NCBI GenBank assembly: GCA_963738325.1
Contig: CAVTWD010000015.1
Location: 248,001-312,000 of the forward strand
Reading direction: 5' to 3'
DNA length: 64,000 nt
From: CAVTWD01 sp963738325
GTDB lineage: Bacteria; Actinomycetota; Acidimicrobiia; Acidimicrobiales; Ilumatobacteraceae
The translations under genes and the position numbers were made by a program. The notes under the pieces were generated by a model, which worked only from the letters and a program-made list of their open reading frames with translations, did not search any database and was not told where the DNA came from. Position 1 is the stretch's first letter. Each line of letters starts with the position of its first letter. Below are positions 17,113 to 24,844 of the stretch, piece after piece.

Positions 17113-17961
17113 CTACCGGCTGGTGGCGTCGCGGTAACGCCGCACGCAGAGCGGCACGAAGACGGCGAGGATCAACACGGACCACAACAGCGACACGAAG
17201 ATGGGATGGCGGCTCGGCGACGCGTCGCTCGTGACCGGGTTCGGGTTGCCGAACAGCTCCCGGCAGGCGGTGACCGTGGCGCTCACCGGGTTCCACTCCG
17301 CGATCGTCTGCAACCAGTCGGGCATACCCCCGATGGGCACGAACGCGTTGGAGAGGAACGTGAGCGGGAAGAGCCAGATGAACCCGGCGGTGTTGGCCAC
17401 CTCGACGCTGTGCACGCTCAAGCCGATGTACGCCCCGATCCAGCTCATGGCGAAGCCGAAGAGGATGAGCAGACCGTAGGCGGCCAGGGCATCGATCAGG
17501 CCGTTGTGGATGCCCCAACCCACGAGCAGACCGCACAGCGTCAGCACGACGAACTGGAAGCAGTTGCGCACGATGTCGGACAGCGTGCGGCCGACGAGCA
17601 CGGCCGACCGGGCCATGGGCAGGGAGCGGAAGCGGTCGACCAGGCCCTTGGTCATGTCCTCGGCCACGCCGACGGAGGTGGTGGCGCTCGAGAACGCGGC
17701 GACCTGGGCGAAGATGCCCGGGATGAGGAACTCGCGGTAGCTGCCGCCGCCGGGCAACGGGATGGCGCTGCCGAACACGTACGCGAAGAGCAGCACGAAC
17801 ATGATGGGCTGGATCGTCGAGAACACGACGAGATCGGGCACGCGAGGGATCTGCAAGAGGTTGCGTTTGGCGACGACCAGCGCGTCGTGGACACCCCAAC
17901 GCCACCGCTGCTCCCGCTCGCCCTCGGGGGTGGTCGTGATCGGGACCGTGGTGGTGGTCAT
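17113..17961 (-). CDS. ABC-2-type exporter permease (DrrB-like)
   Basis: This intact protein has 282 residues and about six membrane segments. Hydrophobic stretches include LVVFSTIQPIMFVLLFAYVF near the N-terminus, CFQFVVLTLCGLLVGWGI, GLLILFGFAMSWIGAYIG and IFVSLLWSVLILAVFVPLCV at the end. The block SLPMARSAVLVGRTLSD and the GFIWLFPLTFLSNAFVP region are typical of ABC2_membrane permeases of the daunorubicin-resistance type. Its ATG overlaps the stop of the ATPase gene (ATGA at 17958-17961), so the two form one exporter. The cargo is unknown; drugs or lipids are typical. Confidence 0.9.
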   Translation of the reverse strand: MTTTTVPITTTPEGEREQRWRWGVHDALVVAKRNLLQIPRVPDLVVFSTIQPIMFVLLFAYVFGSAIPLPGGGSYREFLIPGIFAQVAAFSSATTSVGVAEDMTKGLVDRFRSLPMARSAVLVGRTLSDIVRNCFQFVVLTLCGLLVGWGIHNGLIDALAAYGLLILFGFAMSWIGAYIGLSVHSVEVANTAGFIWLFPLTFLSNAFVPIGGMPDWLQTIAEWNPVSATVTACRELFGNPNPVTSDASPSRHPIFVSLLWSVLILAVFVPLCVRRYRDATSR

Positions 17962-18962
17962 GCCGACTCCCCCACCTTGACGGCGGATGGACGCTCGGGT
18001 TCCTCGCCGTCGCCGTTCCCGTCCTGAGCGGCGTGGCCCGTGAGGGTGAGGAACACGTCGTCGAGGGTCGGGCGGCGCAGTGCCACGTCGTCGATCCTCA
18101 CGCCGGCGGCGTCGAGGCTGCGGACGACCTCCACGAGCACGCCGGCGCCGGCTTGGGACGGCACCGTGAGCCGCTTCGCCTTGCGCTCGACCTTGGGTTG
18201 ATCGCAGCATGTGGTCGCCAACGCGTCGGCCGCGGCATCGAGCTGCCCCCGGTCGTGGACGACGACCTCGACGACTTCGCCCCCGACCTGGGCCTTGAGC
18301 TCGTCGGCCGTACCTTGCGCGATGACGCGGCCGTGATCGACGACGGCGATGCGGTCGGCGAGCTGATCGGCCTCCTCCAGGTACTGCGTGGTGAGGAGCA
18401 AGGTCGCTCCCCCTTTCACGAGCGCTTCGATCACCTCCCACATGCCGATCCGACCCCGCGGATCGAGCCCGGTGGTCGGTTCGTCGAGGAACAGGATGCG
18501 GGGCCGGGCCACGAGGCTGGCGGCCAGGTCGAGGCGCCGGCGCATCCCGCCCGAGTACGTCTTCACCGGCCGACCGCCCGCGCCGGTCAGCTCGAACTGC
18601 GCCAGCAGCTCGTCGGCTCGGGCGCGCGCCGCCCGTGCCGACATGTGGTAGAGGCGGCCGAACATGTCGAGGTTCTCCCGTCCGGTCAGGTTCTCGTCGA
18701 CGGCGGCGTACTGGCCGGACAACCCGATGATCCGCCGCAGGGCCTCGCCCTCGGTGAGCACGTCGTAGCCGGCCACGTGGGCGCGGCCGGCGTCGGGCCG
18801 CAGGAGCGTGGTGAGGACGCGCACGGTCGTGGTCTTGCCGGCGCCGTTCGGGCCGAGGAGGCCGAGCACGGTACCTTCTTCGACCTCGAGGTCCAGCCCG
18901 TCCAATGCTTTGACGTCGCCGTAGTGCTTGACGAGGCCTTCTGCCACGATGGCCGCGGGCAT
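17958..18962 (-). CDS. ABC exporter ATPase (DrrA-like)
   Basis: This intact protein has 334 residues. Walker A is GPNGAGKTT at residues 37-45, the signature is YSGGMRRRLDLAASL, and Walker B is RILFLDEPTTGLDP. The C-terminal extension with RRPTLDDVFLTLTGHAA is typical of the DrrA family and helps it couple with its permease. The ATG at 18962 follows a good GAAGGAG ribosome site; an upstream in-frame extension looks non-coding. The gap upstream contains 21-base repeats. With the permease it would export a hydrophobic compound. Confidence 0.92.
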   Translation of the reverse strand: MPAAIVAEGLVKHYGDVKALDGLDLEVEEGTVLGLLGPNGAGKTTTVRVLTTLLRPDAGRAHVAGYDVLTEGEALRRIIGLSGQYAAVDENLTGRENLDMFGRLYHMSARAARARADELLAQFELTGAGGRPVKTYSGGMRRRLDLAASLVARPRILFLDEPTTGLDPRGRIGMWEVIEALVKGGATLLLTTQYLEEADQLADRIAVVDHGRVIAQGTADELKAQVGGEVVEVVVHDRGQLDAAADALATTCCDQPKVERKAKRLTVPSQAGAGVLVEVVRSLDAAGVRIDDVALRRPTLDDVFLTLTGHAAQDGNGDGEEPERPSAVKVGESA

Positions 18963-19039
18963 GGAAAGCTCCTTCGAGGGGGGCGGGCTCGAACGACCCG
19001 ACGCTACCCGGGTCTCGGCGCGACTCCACCGTGATTCCC

Positions 19040-19095
19040 GGCGCCTTGCCTCGAGGGGCCGGCGCCCTGCCTCGAGGGGGCGGCGCGCTGCGAAG
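19040..19095. repeat. 21-bp tandem repeat upstream of the DrrAB-like genes
   Basis: Two 21-base units (19040-19060 and 19061-19081) share GGCGCC-TGCCTCGAGGGG with two differences, and a partial third unit follows. They lie in the 157-base gap between the SnoaL gene stop and the exporter ATPase start and may affect its promoter or leader. Confidence 0.6.
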
Positions 19096-19119
19096 GCGGA
19101 TGCCGAGACGTCGCTGGTC

Positions 19120-19524
19120 TCAGCCCTCGTCGACCTGGCGGAGGTACACCCCCGAATCCCAGTAGTCGACCCGGTGGGCAATGGCCGCGTCCCGCACCGT
19201 GAATCGGAAGACGCCGCGCACCGTCACCGGACGACGCACGCCGTCGGGGCCGGCGCAGCGCGCCCGGAGCGTGTAGGCGACGACGACGCGGTCGCCTTCC
19301 GTCACCACGTCCTCCACGTCGTAGCGCAGGTCGCCGAAGGCATCGAGGAAGCCCGGCAGCCGCGAGCGGTACGCATCGCGACCGACGAGCGAGGAGCCGA
19401 GGGCCGAGGTGTGCTCGTTGACGAAGTCCTCGGCGACGAGCGCGGCCACACTGTCCGGGTCGTGGCGGTTGAGGGCGTCGAGGTATGCGAGGGCGACAGC
19501 GCGCGGCTCAGGCGGTTGCGCCAC
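19120..19524 (-). CDS. SnoaL-like (NTF2-fold) protein
   Basis: This intact protein has 134 residues and the SnoaL/ketosteroid-isomerase fold. Diagnostic stretches are ALAYLDALNRHDPDSVAALVAEDF split over the first helices, LPGFLDAFGDLRYDVEDVV, and RGVFRFTVRDAAIAHRVDYWDSG. Such proteins are cyclases, isomerases, hydratases or scaffold proteins in catabolic and polyketide clusters. The start overlaps the 3' end of the VOC gene upstream by 17 bases, so the two are co-transcribed. The exact reaction cannot be inferred. Confidence 0.83.
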   Translation of the reverse strand: MAQPPEPRAVALAYLDALNRHDPDSVAALVAEDFVNEHTSALGSSLVGRDAYRSRLPGFLDAFGDLRYDVEDVVTEGDRVVVAYTLRARCAGPDGVRRPVTVRGVFRFTVRDAAIAHRVDYWDSGVYLRQVDEG

Positions 19525-19963
19525 CCCAGACCTCCTGGACCTTGGCGTACACCCCTTGGTCGTGGGAGATCTCGATCACGTTGCCATCGGGGTCGGTGAT
19601 GGCGCAGATATAGCCGATGGGCGGGGGCATGTCTTGAGGTTCCCACGTGAGGCAGCCCGCCGCTCTCGCCTTCTCGGCGATGGCGTCCACGTCGGCCCGT
19701 TCGGGCATCTCGATGCCGATGTGGGCGAACGGCGCCATGATCGGCGACGGCTTGCCCTGGTCCTTCCAGAACATGACAAGCACCAGCACGAACGGGTTGT
19801 CGACCTGGCGTTCGTGGCACAACCACACCGCCTGGCCGTCGGCATCTTCGCGACGGTCGAGGACGACCAAGGGCGTGAACGACGTGTACCACGCGATCGA
19901 GGCGTCGAGATCACTCGACGGCAGCGCGATGTGTGTCCACCGCGGCTCGGCTGGTCCTGCCAT
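19508..19963 (-). CDS. VOC (glyoxalase/dioxygenase) family protein
   Basis: This 151-residue vicinal-oxygen-chelate protein has paired beta-alpha-beta-beta-beta modules. It begins THIALPSSDLDASIAWYTSF and ends with GYICAITDPDGNVIEISHD, where H, E and similar residues form the metal site. The ATG at 19963 follows GAGGAGG, which lies inside the end of the preceding gene. It is a clear paralogue of the VOC protein at 26360-26818; both share HVALP/HIALP and GYIC-I-DPDGN-VE blocks. Such proteins catalyse isomerisation, epimerisation or ring cleavage of catabolic intermediates. The substrate is unknown. Confidence 0.86.
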   Translation of the reverse strand: MAGPAEPRWTHIALPSSDLDASIAWYTSFTPLVVLDRREDADGQAVWLCHERQVDNPFVLVLVMFWKDQGKPSPIMAPFAHIGIEMPERADVDAIAEKARAAGCLTWEPQDMPPPIGYICAITDPDGNVIEISHDQGVYAKVQEVWGGATA

Positions 19964-19965
19964 GG

Positions 19966-20496
19966 TCAAGCCTCCTCTGGGTAACCCTTCACGGCCTGCC
20001 ACGCCGACTGGTCCGGTGTCGGCGCGGGGTTGTCACCGCCTTTGGTCCACAAGATGACCGTGCTCCCCCACGGATCCCGGAACGCACCGTGGAACCCGTT
20101 GAACTCCTTCCAGTACAAGTTGCGCCAGAGGATGGTGGCTCCTCGTTGCTCGGCGCGCTCGAGGATGGACACCTCACTGTCGTCGTCACCGACGAGGATG
20201 TAGACGCGTGGCGCGGGGCCGGCGGGCGCGGCATCGGCGCCGTGCGCCGGAGGCGTGTTGGGATCGGGAGGGGCGAGCTCGGTCGAGAAGATGCCGAGGT
20301 GCAAGTTGCCGACGAGCGAGTCGCTGCCGTCGGGGTTGGGGAAGTTGCCACCCGGCACGATCCGGTAGAAGACATGGTCGGGACGACCCTCGACGAGCCA
20401 TCCGAACACCTCGCCGTAGAAGCGCGCCGCAGCCTCGGGGTCAGGCGTCGGGAAGTCGACGAAGATCAAGGTGTTCGGCTCCACCATGGGTTCCAA
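19966..20496 (-). CDS. VOC family protein
   Basis: This intact protein has 176 residues. It reads LIFVDFPTPDPEAAARFYGEVFGW at the start (split by the usual first strand), PRVYILVGDD in the middle and GAFRDPWGSTVILW at the end, all marks of a two-module glyoxalase/bleomycin-resistance fold. It is paralogous to the VOC protein at 41707-42084, sharing VDFPTPDPEA, FGW, PRVY and FRDPWG. Only two bases separate its stop from the ATG of the next VOC gene. An alternative start is the ATG at 20487. Confidence 0.86.
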   Translation of the reverse strand: MEPMVEPNTLIFVDFPTPDPEAAARFYGEVFGWLVEGRPDHVFYRIVPGGNFPNPDGSDSLVGNLHLGIFSTELAPPDPNTPPAHGADAAPAGPAPRVYILVGDDDSEVSILERAEQRGATILWRNLYWKEFNGFHGAFRDPWGSTVILWTKGGDNPAPTPDQSAWQAVKGYPEEA

Positions 20497-20540
20497 CGTA
20501 CCATCCCGGGTCTGATGGTCAGACCAACTGGTCGACGGTG

Positions 20541-21518
20541 GTGAGTGCCACCGAGGAGCGCGAACGAGCCCGAACGAACGGCCGCCGCGTCACCGTGGTC
20601 GGCAGCCTGAACGTGGATCTCGTGGCCCGGGCGGCGCGCCTGCCCGCGGCGGGCGAGACCATCATCGGCACGGCCTCGCTCGCCGTCGAGGGCGGCAAGG
20701 GCTTGAACCAGGCCGTCGCCGCCGCTCGTCTCGGCGCCCCGACCGCGATCGTCGGCCTGGTCGGCGACGACCCGTTCGGGGATCAGCTCCTGGCCCTGTT
20801 GGCGGCCGAGGGCATCGACGCCTCGGGCATCGGCCGCGCGCACGGCACCGGCACCGGCGTGGCCCACATCACGGTGGACGACGCCGGACGCAACACCATC
20901 GTGGTCGTGCCCCGGGCCAACGCCATGCTCACCGAGGATCTGATGGCCGAGCACTGGTCCGTGGTGACGGGTGCGGCCGCGGTCCTCGTGCAGCTCGAGA
21001 TCCCGCTTGCGACGGTGCGAGCCACGCTGGTGCGGGCGCGCGCCGCGGGCGCCATGACCATCCTGAACCCCGCGCCCGCCGCAGATCTCGACGACTCGCT
21101 CCTGGGTCTGTGCGATCTCGTCGTCCCCAACGAGACCGAGGCCGCCGCGCTGACCGGCCTCGACACGAGTGTCGACCGCGGAGCGCGCGCCGCGGCGGCC
21201 GCGCTGGTCGAGCGAGGGGCGGGCAGGGCCGTCGTCACTCTGGGTGAGCGGGGCGCAGTGTGGATGGCGGCCGACGGCGCCGCGGGCCAGGTCATCGCCT
21301 TCCCGGTCACGCCCGTGGATTCGACCGCGGCCGGGGACGCCTTTTGCGGAGCCCTGGCCGCCGCTCTGGCCGCAGGATCGGGGCTCGAGGCGGCCTTGCA
21401 ACGGGCTTCCGTGGCGGGCGCGCTCGCCACGACCGCGGTGGGCGCGGTCACGTCGCTGCCCACTGCAGCAGCGGTCGACGCAGCACTGACTGCTGGCCAG
21501 CCGGACCCTCGGCCCTAG
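20541..21518 (+). CDS. rbsK: Ribokinase (PfkB-family sugar kinase)
   Basis: This intact protein has 325 residues. The PfkB signature 1 region is VVGSLNVDLVARAARLPAAG with GGKGLNQAVAAARLG. Signature 2 is VDSTAAGDAFCGALAAALA, which contains the catalytic aspartate in AGD. These match ribokinase, which makes ribose 5-phosphate from ribose and ATP. Together with the nucleoside hydrolase at 2.7 kb and the BMP-type importer at 28.9-33.8 kb it could complete nucleoside salvage, but the genes are not adjacent. The GTG at 20541 is the likely start. It diverges from the VOC gene. Confidence 0.88.
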   Translation: MSATEERERARTNGRRVTVVGSLNVDLVARAARLPAAGETIIGTASLAVEGGKGLNQAVAAARLGAPTAIVGLVGDDPFGDQLLALLAAEGIDASGIGRAHGTGTGVAHITVDDAGRNTIVVVPRANAMLTEDLMAEHWSVVTGAAAVLVQLEIPLATVRATLVRARAAGAMTILNPAPAADLDDSLLGLCDLVVPNETEAAALTGLDTSVDRGARAAAAALVERGAGRAVVTLGERGAVWMAADGAAGQVIAFPVTPVDSTAAGDAFCGALAAALAAGSGLEAALQRASVAGALATTAVGAVTSLPTAAAVDAALTAGQPDPRP

Positions 21519-21555
21519 CCGCGGCTTAAGCAGGTCAACGGGTGTAGTCCAGGCC

Positions 21556-21792
21556 GTGGCGAGGACGGTCGAGGTCGCCGACCTGATCGACGCCCAAGGT
21601 GTGGCCGCGCTCTTGGGGCTGGCCCAGCGAGACACGGTGAGCGGCTACCAGCGGCGCTATCCGGACATGCCTCGCCCAGTCATCGACCTCGGGCCTGGCC
21701 GTCCGCGGCGGTGGTTGCGAACACAGGTCCTCGACTGGATGCGGGAGCACGGTCGTCGGACTCATCCAGCGGAGCGGGAACGCCGCCGATGA
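21556..21792 (+). CDS. Small helix-turn-helix (excisionase-like) protein
   Basis: This 78-residue protein has a GTG start. The segment DAQGVAALLGLAQRDTVSGY is a MerR/AlpA-like helix-turn-helix, followed by MPRPVIDLG, a glycine-rich turn and RWLRTQVLDWMREHGR. Proteins of this size and layout act as excisionases or as small regulators in actinobacterial mobile elements and restriction islands. The gene is followed by fragments of a restriction-enzyme-like and a nucleotidyltransferase-like gene, which supports a decayed mobile or defence island. Confidence 0.65.
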   Translation: MARTVEVADLIDAQGVAALLGLAQRDTVSGYQRRYPDMPRPVIDLGPGRPRRWLRTQVLDWMREHGRRTHPAERERRR

Positions 21793-21819
21793 AGCCGGTC
21801 GTCCCGGCAGTTCCGGTTC

Positions 21820-22130
21820 GACGACGACGGGATCACTGACGAGATCGCGGATGGGCGACGGCCCAGCTCGTACTTCGTGCCGATCCCGGCGCGCGAAGAA
21901 GCGGGGCGGCCAGCTCGCCTTCGACGCCGAGTGCACGAGGGACCGCATCGAGGTGAGCGACAACATCACCCTGTTCGGGTCATCCTCTTCGACTCCGTCG
22001 CTCGCGGCGAGGAAGGACCTGTAGCGATCTGGACTTCCTCGTGGTTCTCGATCACGTCGATCCGAGGCAGCGGGCACGCATGATGGCGGTGATGCGGGCC
22101 CGCCATCGGGGTCCCGGCCGTGATTGACAT
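21820..22130 (+). pseudogene. Fused remnants: restriction-endonuclease-like and MNT nucleotidyltransferase
   Basis: The first piece reads DDDGITDEIADGRRPSSYFV and then PIPA, followed after a shift by GGQLAFDAECTRDRIEVSDN. This resembles a conserved block I associate with BPTD_3080-type restriction endonucleases with helicase domains. The second piece reads HHPVRVILFDSVARGEEGP and, after a one-base shift near 22022, SDLDFLVVLDHVDPRQRARM. That is the GS-x-AR-G/DxD active-site region of MNT-type minimal nucleotidyltransferases, with the first glycine changed to aspartate. Both pieces are internal fragments joined near 21965. Nothing recognisable follows up to 22311. Confidence 0.5.
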
Positions 22131-22311
22131 CTGCCCCGACATCCCCAGCTTCGCGATCACCGCGTTGGCCACCGTCGCCCCCGCCGCGAAGTTCAAACTC
22201 GACGCCAACGGCCGCGCCGATCCACACGGATACGCCGCCTCGCGATTCAGTTGCGGCAACATACAGCAAGACGTCGGTGCCGCGTCAAGCAAGCGGAAAC
22301 CGTGGGCCCGG

Positions 22312-23295
22312 CTACGAGAGCAACGCGCGCAGCTGGCGACGCCATTCCACGGACGCCTTGTCCGCCTGCACGCTCACCAACGCGGTGTTCTCGAGCGGGA
22401 GGGTGCCGGGGACGCGCTCGAGCATCCGTTTGTCCTCGGCCCCGATCATGCGGTCGAGGCGGGTGACGTCCTCGGCGGGCACCGAGAAGTCGTCGTTGCG
22501 CCAGACGACAAAGGTGAAGTACGAGCTCTCGTCGTCCCGAGGCGTCGAGCACAGGAGCAGGATGTGCTCGAGCCCGTTCTCGTAGGCGATGGTGCTGCGC
22601 ACCGCGAACGGCAGGCAGAACCCCGTGGACATCTGGCGCTCGACGGTCGCGGTCGCCTGCCCGGTGGCCGACGACCCCGCGGTGGGGTTGGCCGCCGTCA
22701 CCGAGTAGCTGTAGCCGTACCAGTCGCCGAGGTCGCCCAGCTCGAGCTTCGGGACGAGCGGGTCGGCCGCCCCGCCGAAGCTCCCCACGTGCACATAGGG
22801 GAAGTGGGTTATGTCCATGAAGTTGTCGACCATGCGCGTCGTGGCCGTCTGCCAGATCTCGACGGGCATGTTGATGCGCCGGAAGCTCGCATCCGCGTCG
22901 TGACCCACCTCGGGGATGCCGGCGACGGGCTCGTCGAGGCAGAGCCACACCAGGCCGTAGCGCTCGGTGGCGTGGATGGTGGCGAGACGAGCCTTCGGCG
23001 GCACGGGTGCGCCTGGCCCGGAGGACGGGATGAGCACGCAGGCACCGGAGGTGTCGTAGGTCCAGCCGTGGTAGGGGCACTCGATGCAGCCATCCTTCAC
23101 CACCCCCGGCGAAAGGGGAGACTCCCGGTGCGGGCAGCGATCGACGGCGGCGCCGACGGCACCGTCGGCGCCTCGCCAGAGGACGAGCTGCTCGCCCAGC
23201 AGGCGCACGGCCACGGGAGCATCGGTCACCTCGGTGGCGCGGGCCACGGTGTGCCAGTAGCGGCGCAGGACGGGATGTCGGGCGAACGATGTCAT
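22312..23295 (-). CDS. Rieske [2Fe-2S] oxygenase (VanA-like), alpha subunit
   Basis: This intact oxygenase has 327 residues. The Rieske cluster ligands are C54 and H56 in CPHRESPLS, and C73 and H76 in CPYHGWTYD. The mononuclear iron site is in DNFMDITHFPYVH, with H164 and H169. The short length and the DNFMD-THF-YVH spacing match single-component or two-component demethylating enzymes such as vanillate demethylase and related N- or O-dealkylases. It ends a long same-strand run that begins at 28861. No cognate reductase is in the window, so electrons must come from elsewhere. Confidence 0.9.
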   Translation of the reverse strand: MTSFARHPVLRRYWHTVARATEVTDAPVAVRLLGEQLVLWRGADGAVGAAVDRCPHRESPLSPGVVKDGCIECPYHGWTYDTSGACVLIPSSGPGAPVPPKARLATIHATERYGLVWLCLDEPVAGIPEVGHDADASFRRINMPVEIWQTATTRMVDNFMDITHFPYVHVGSFGGAADPLVPKLELGDLGDWYGYSYSVTAANPTAGSSATGQATATVERQMSTGFCLPFAVRSTIAYENGLEHILLLCSTPRDDESSYFTFVVWRNDDFSVPAEDVTRLDRMIGAEDKRMLERVPGTLPLENTALVSVQADKASVEWRRQLRALLS

Positions 23296-23356
23296 GAGTG
23301 CCTCCTTCGGAGTGCTGGACGCGCGTGGCCGCGTCCGGGATGCACGGCGCGCGGCC

Positions 23357-24379
23357 TCACGGTCGTCTCCGCCGGTCGGGCTCAGCCAGACAGTCCGGGA
23401 CCCAGCCGGCGTCGAGCGGGTTCACGTTGGTTCCGGGGGGCACGAGTGCATCGATGGCGTCGAGCACGTCGGGCGACAACCGAGTGTCGGCAACGGCCAA
23501 GACGTCGTCGAGTTGCGGGAGCGTCCGCGGTCCGAGGATGGCCGAGGCGACGGCGGGGTGCTCCAGCACGAAAGCGTGGGCGATGTCGACCAGCCGCAGC
23601 GCCGCCTCGTCGGCCAGCCGCGCGAGCGCGTCGACGACCGCCATCTTGCGTTCCCGTGCCGGTCCCTCGTAGTCGAAATGCTTGGGCTCCCGCTCGGCCC
23701 GCGAGCTCGCCGGGGCCTCGCCGGCCCGATACTTCCCGGTGAGCCAACCGCCGTTCAGCGGCGCCCACACGAGGACACCGAGGCCGTACCGCTCGCACAC
23801 CGGGAGCACCTCGGTCTCGACCCCGCGGGCGAGGATGGAGTACGGCGGTTGCTCGGTGGCGAAATGCTCGCGGCCGCGGCGTTCGGCCACACCTTGGGCT
23901 TCGACGATGCTCGACGGGGGGAACGTCGAGGTGCCGATGGCCCGCACCTTGCCCTGGTGGACGAGATCGCTCAGCGCGCCGAGCGTCTCGTCGAGATCCG
24001 TCGCCTCGTCGAGGCGGTGCACTTGGTAGAGGTCGATCCAGTCGGTTCCGAGCCGGCGGAGACTGTCCTCGCAGGCTCGCACGATCCACCGGCGGGATCC
24101 CCCGCGGTGGTTCGGATCCTCACCCATGGCGTTGTAGACCTTCGTGGCCACGATGGCGTCGTCACGCCGGCCCGCGAGCGCACGGCCGAGGATCTCCTCG
24201 GACCGCCCGAAGTCGTAGACGTCGGCGGTGTCGACGAAGTTGATCCCGGCCTCAAGGGCGTGGTCGACGATGGCGACGCACTCGTCCTCGTCCGGGTTGC
24301 CCCACCGCCCGAACATCATCGTGCCGAGGCAGTACGTGCTGACGCTCATGCCCGTGCGGCCCAGGTTGCGGTACTCCAC
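23357..24379 (-). CDS. Aldo/keto reductase
   Basis: This intact protein has 340 residues. The catalytic tetrad is visible: D50 in FVDTADVYDFG, Y55, K80 in IVATKVYN and H121 in LYQVHRLDEA. It reduces aldehydes or ketones with NADPH and belongs to the large bacterial subfamily of AKRs with the start YRNLGRTGMSVSTYCLGTMM. Its start is 3 bases from the stop of the ferritin-like gene upstream, and its stop is 61 bases before the Rieske gene, so it is part of the catabolic operon. The substrate is unknown. Confidence 0.92.
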   Translation of the reverse strand: MEYRNLGRTGMSVSTYCLGTMMFGRWGNPDEDECVAIVDHALEAGINFVDTADVYDFGRSEEILGRALAGRRDDAIVATKVYNAMGEDPNHRGGSRRWIVRACEDSLRRLGTDWIDLYQVHRLDEATDLDETLGALSDLVHQGKVRAIGTSTFPPSSIVEAQGVAERRGREHFATEQPPYSILARGVETEVLPVCERYGLGVLVWAPLNGGWLTGKYRAGEAPASSRAEREPKHFDYEGPARERKMAVVDALARLADEAALRLVDIAHAFVLEHPAVASAILGPRTLPQLDDVLAVADTRLSPDVLDAIDALVPPGTNVNPLDAGWVPDCLAEPDRRRRP

Positions 24380-24382
24380 GGC

Positions 24383-24844
24383 TCAGCCCGCCGCCGCGGC
24401 CCGAAGGCGGCCGCGGAGGTACTCGAGGATCCGTACGTGCTTGCTGGTGTCGATCTCCATCAGCTCCACGAGGAGTGACCACAAGGTGGCGTCCCGCACC
24501 GGCTTCAGCTCTCGCCGCAGGGCGGCCAGCTTGGCGCTGTCCTCTCGCTCGGCCTCGAGGAAGCGTTCCGTCGGCTCCAGCAGCCGCCTGGCCGCATCGG
24601 GCGAGACGGTCGGCGCAGGGGGAACGCCCTCCGCCGCCCCCACCGCGCTGTCGGCCATCGATTGGAACAGCTCGTGGTGGCGATGCTCGTCGGCCAGCAC
24701 CAGTTGGATCAGGAAGCGGACGCTCTCGTCGTCGCTCTCCTCGACGAGGCGCTCGTAGGCCTCGAGGAAGACGGCCTCCTCCCGGACGTGCATCTTGAAC
24801 TCGTGGATGACGCTCGCCCACCAGTCACCGCTCGTGCGGGTCAC
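24383..24844 (-). CDS. Ferritin-like/di-iron four-helix protein
   Basis: The product is 153 residues, nearly all alpha-helical. Glutamates in HVREEAVFLEAYERLVEE and the E-x-x-H-H run ADEHRHHELFQSM suggest a di-iron or hemerythrin-like site, as in ferritin-like and rubrerythrin-related proteins. A later helix has LVELMEIDTSKHVRILEYL, which supplies another E and H pair. The GTG start overlaps the stop of the amidohydrolase (GTGA at 24841-24844), so translation is coupled. A role in iron storage, peroxide removal or as an oxygenase partner is possible; none is proven. Confidence 0.68.
   Translation of the reverse strand: MTRTSGDWWASVIHEFKMHVREEAVFLEAYERLVEESDDESVRFLIQLVLADEHRHHELFQSMADSAVGAAEGVPPAPTVSPDAARRLLEPTERFLEAEREDSAKLAALRRELKPVRDATLWSLLVELMEIDTSKHVRILEYLRGRLRAAAAG

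Noticed and set aside
22131..22311. A gene between the nucleotidyltransferase remnant and the Rieske gene
   Set aside because: Frames on both strands give no recognisable protein and no good start site.
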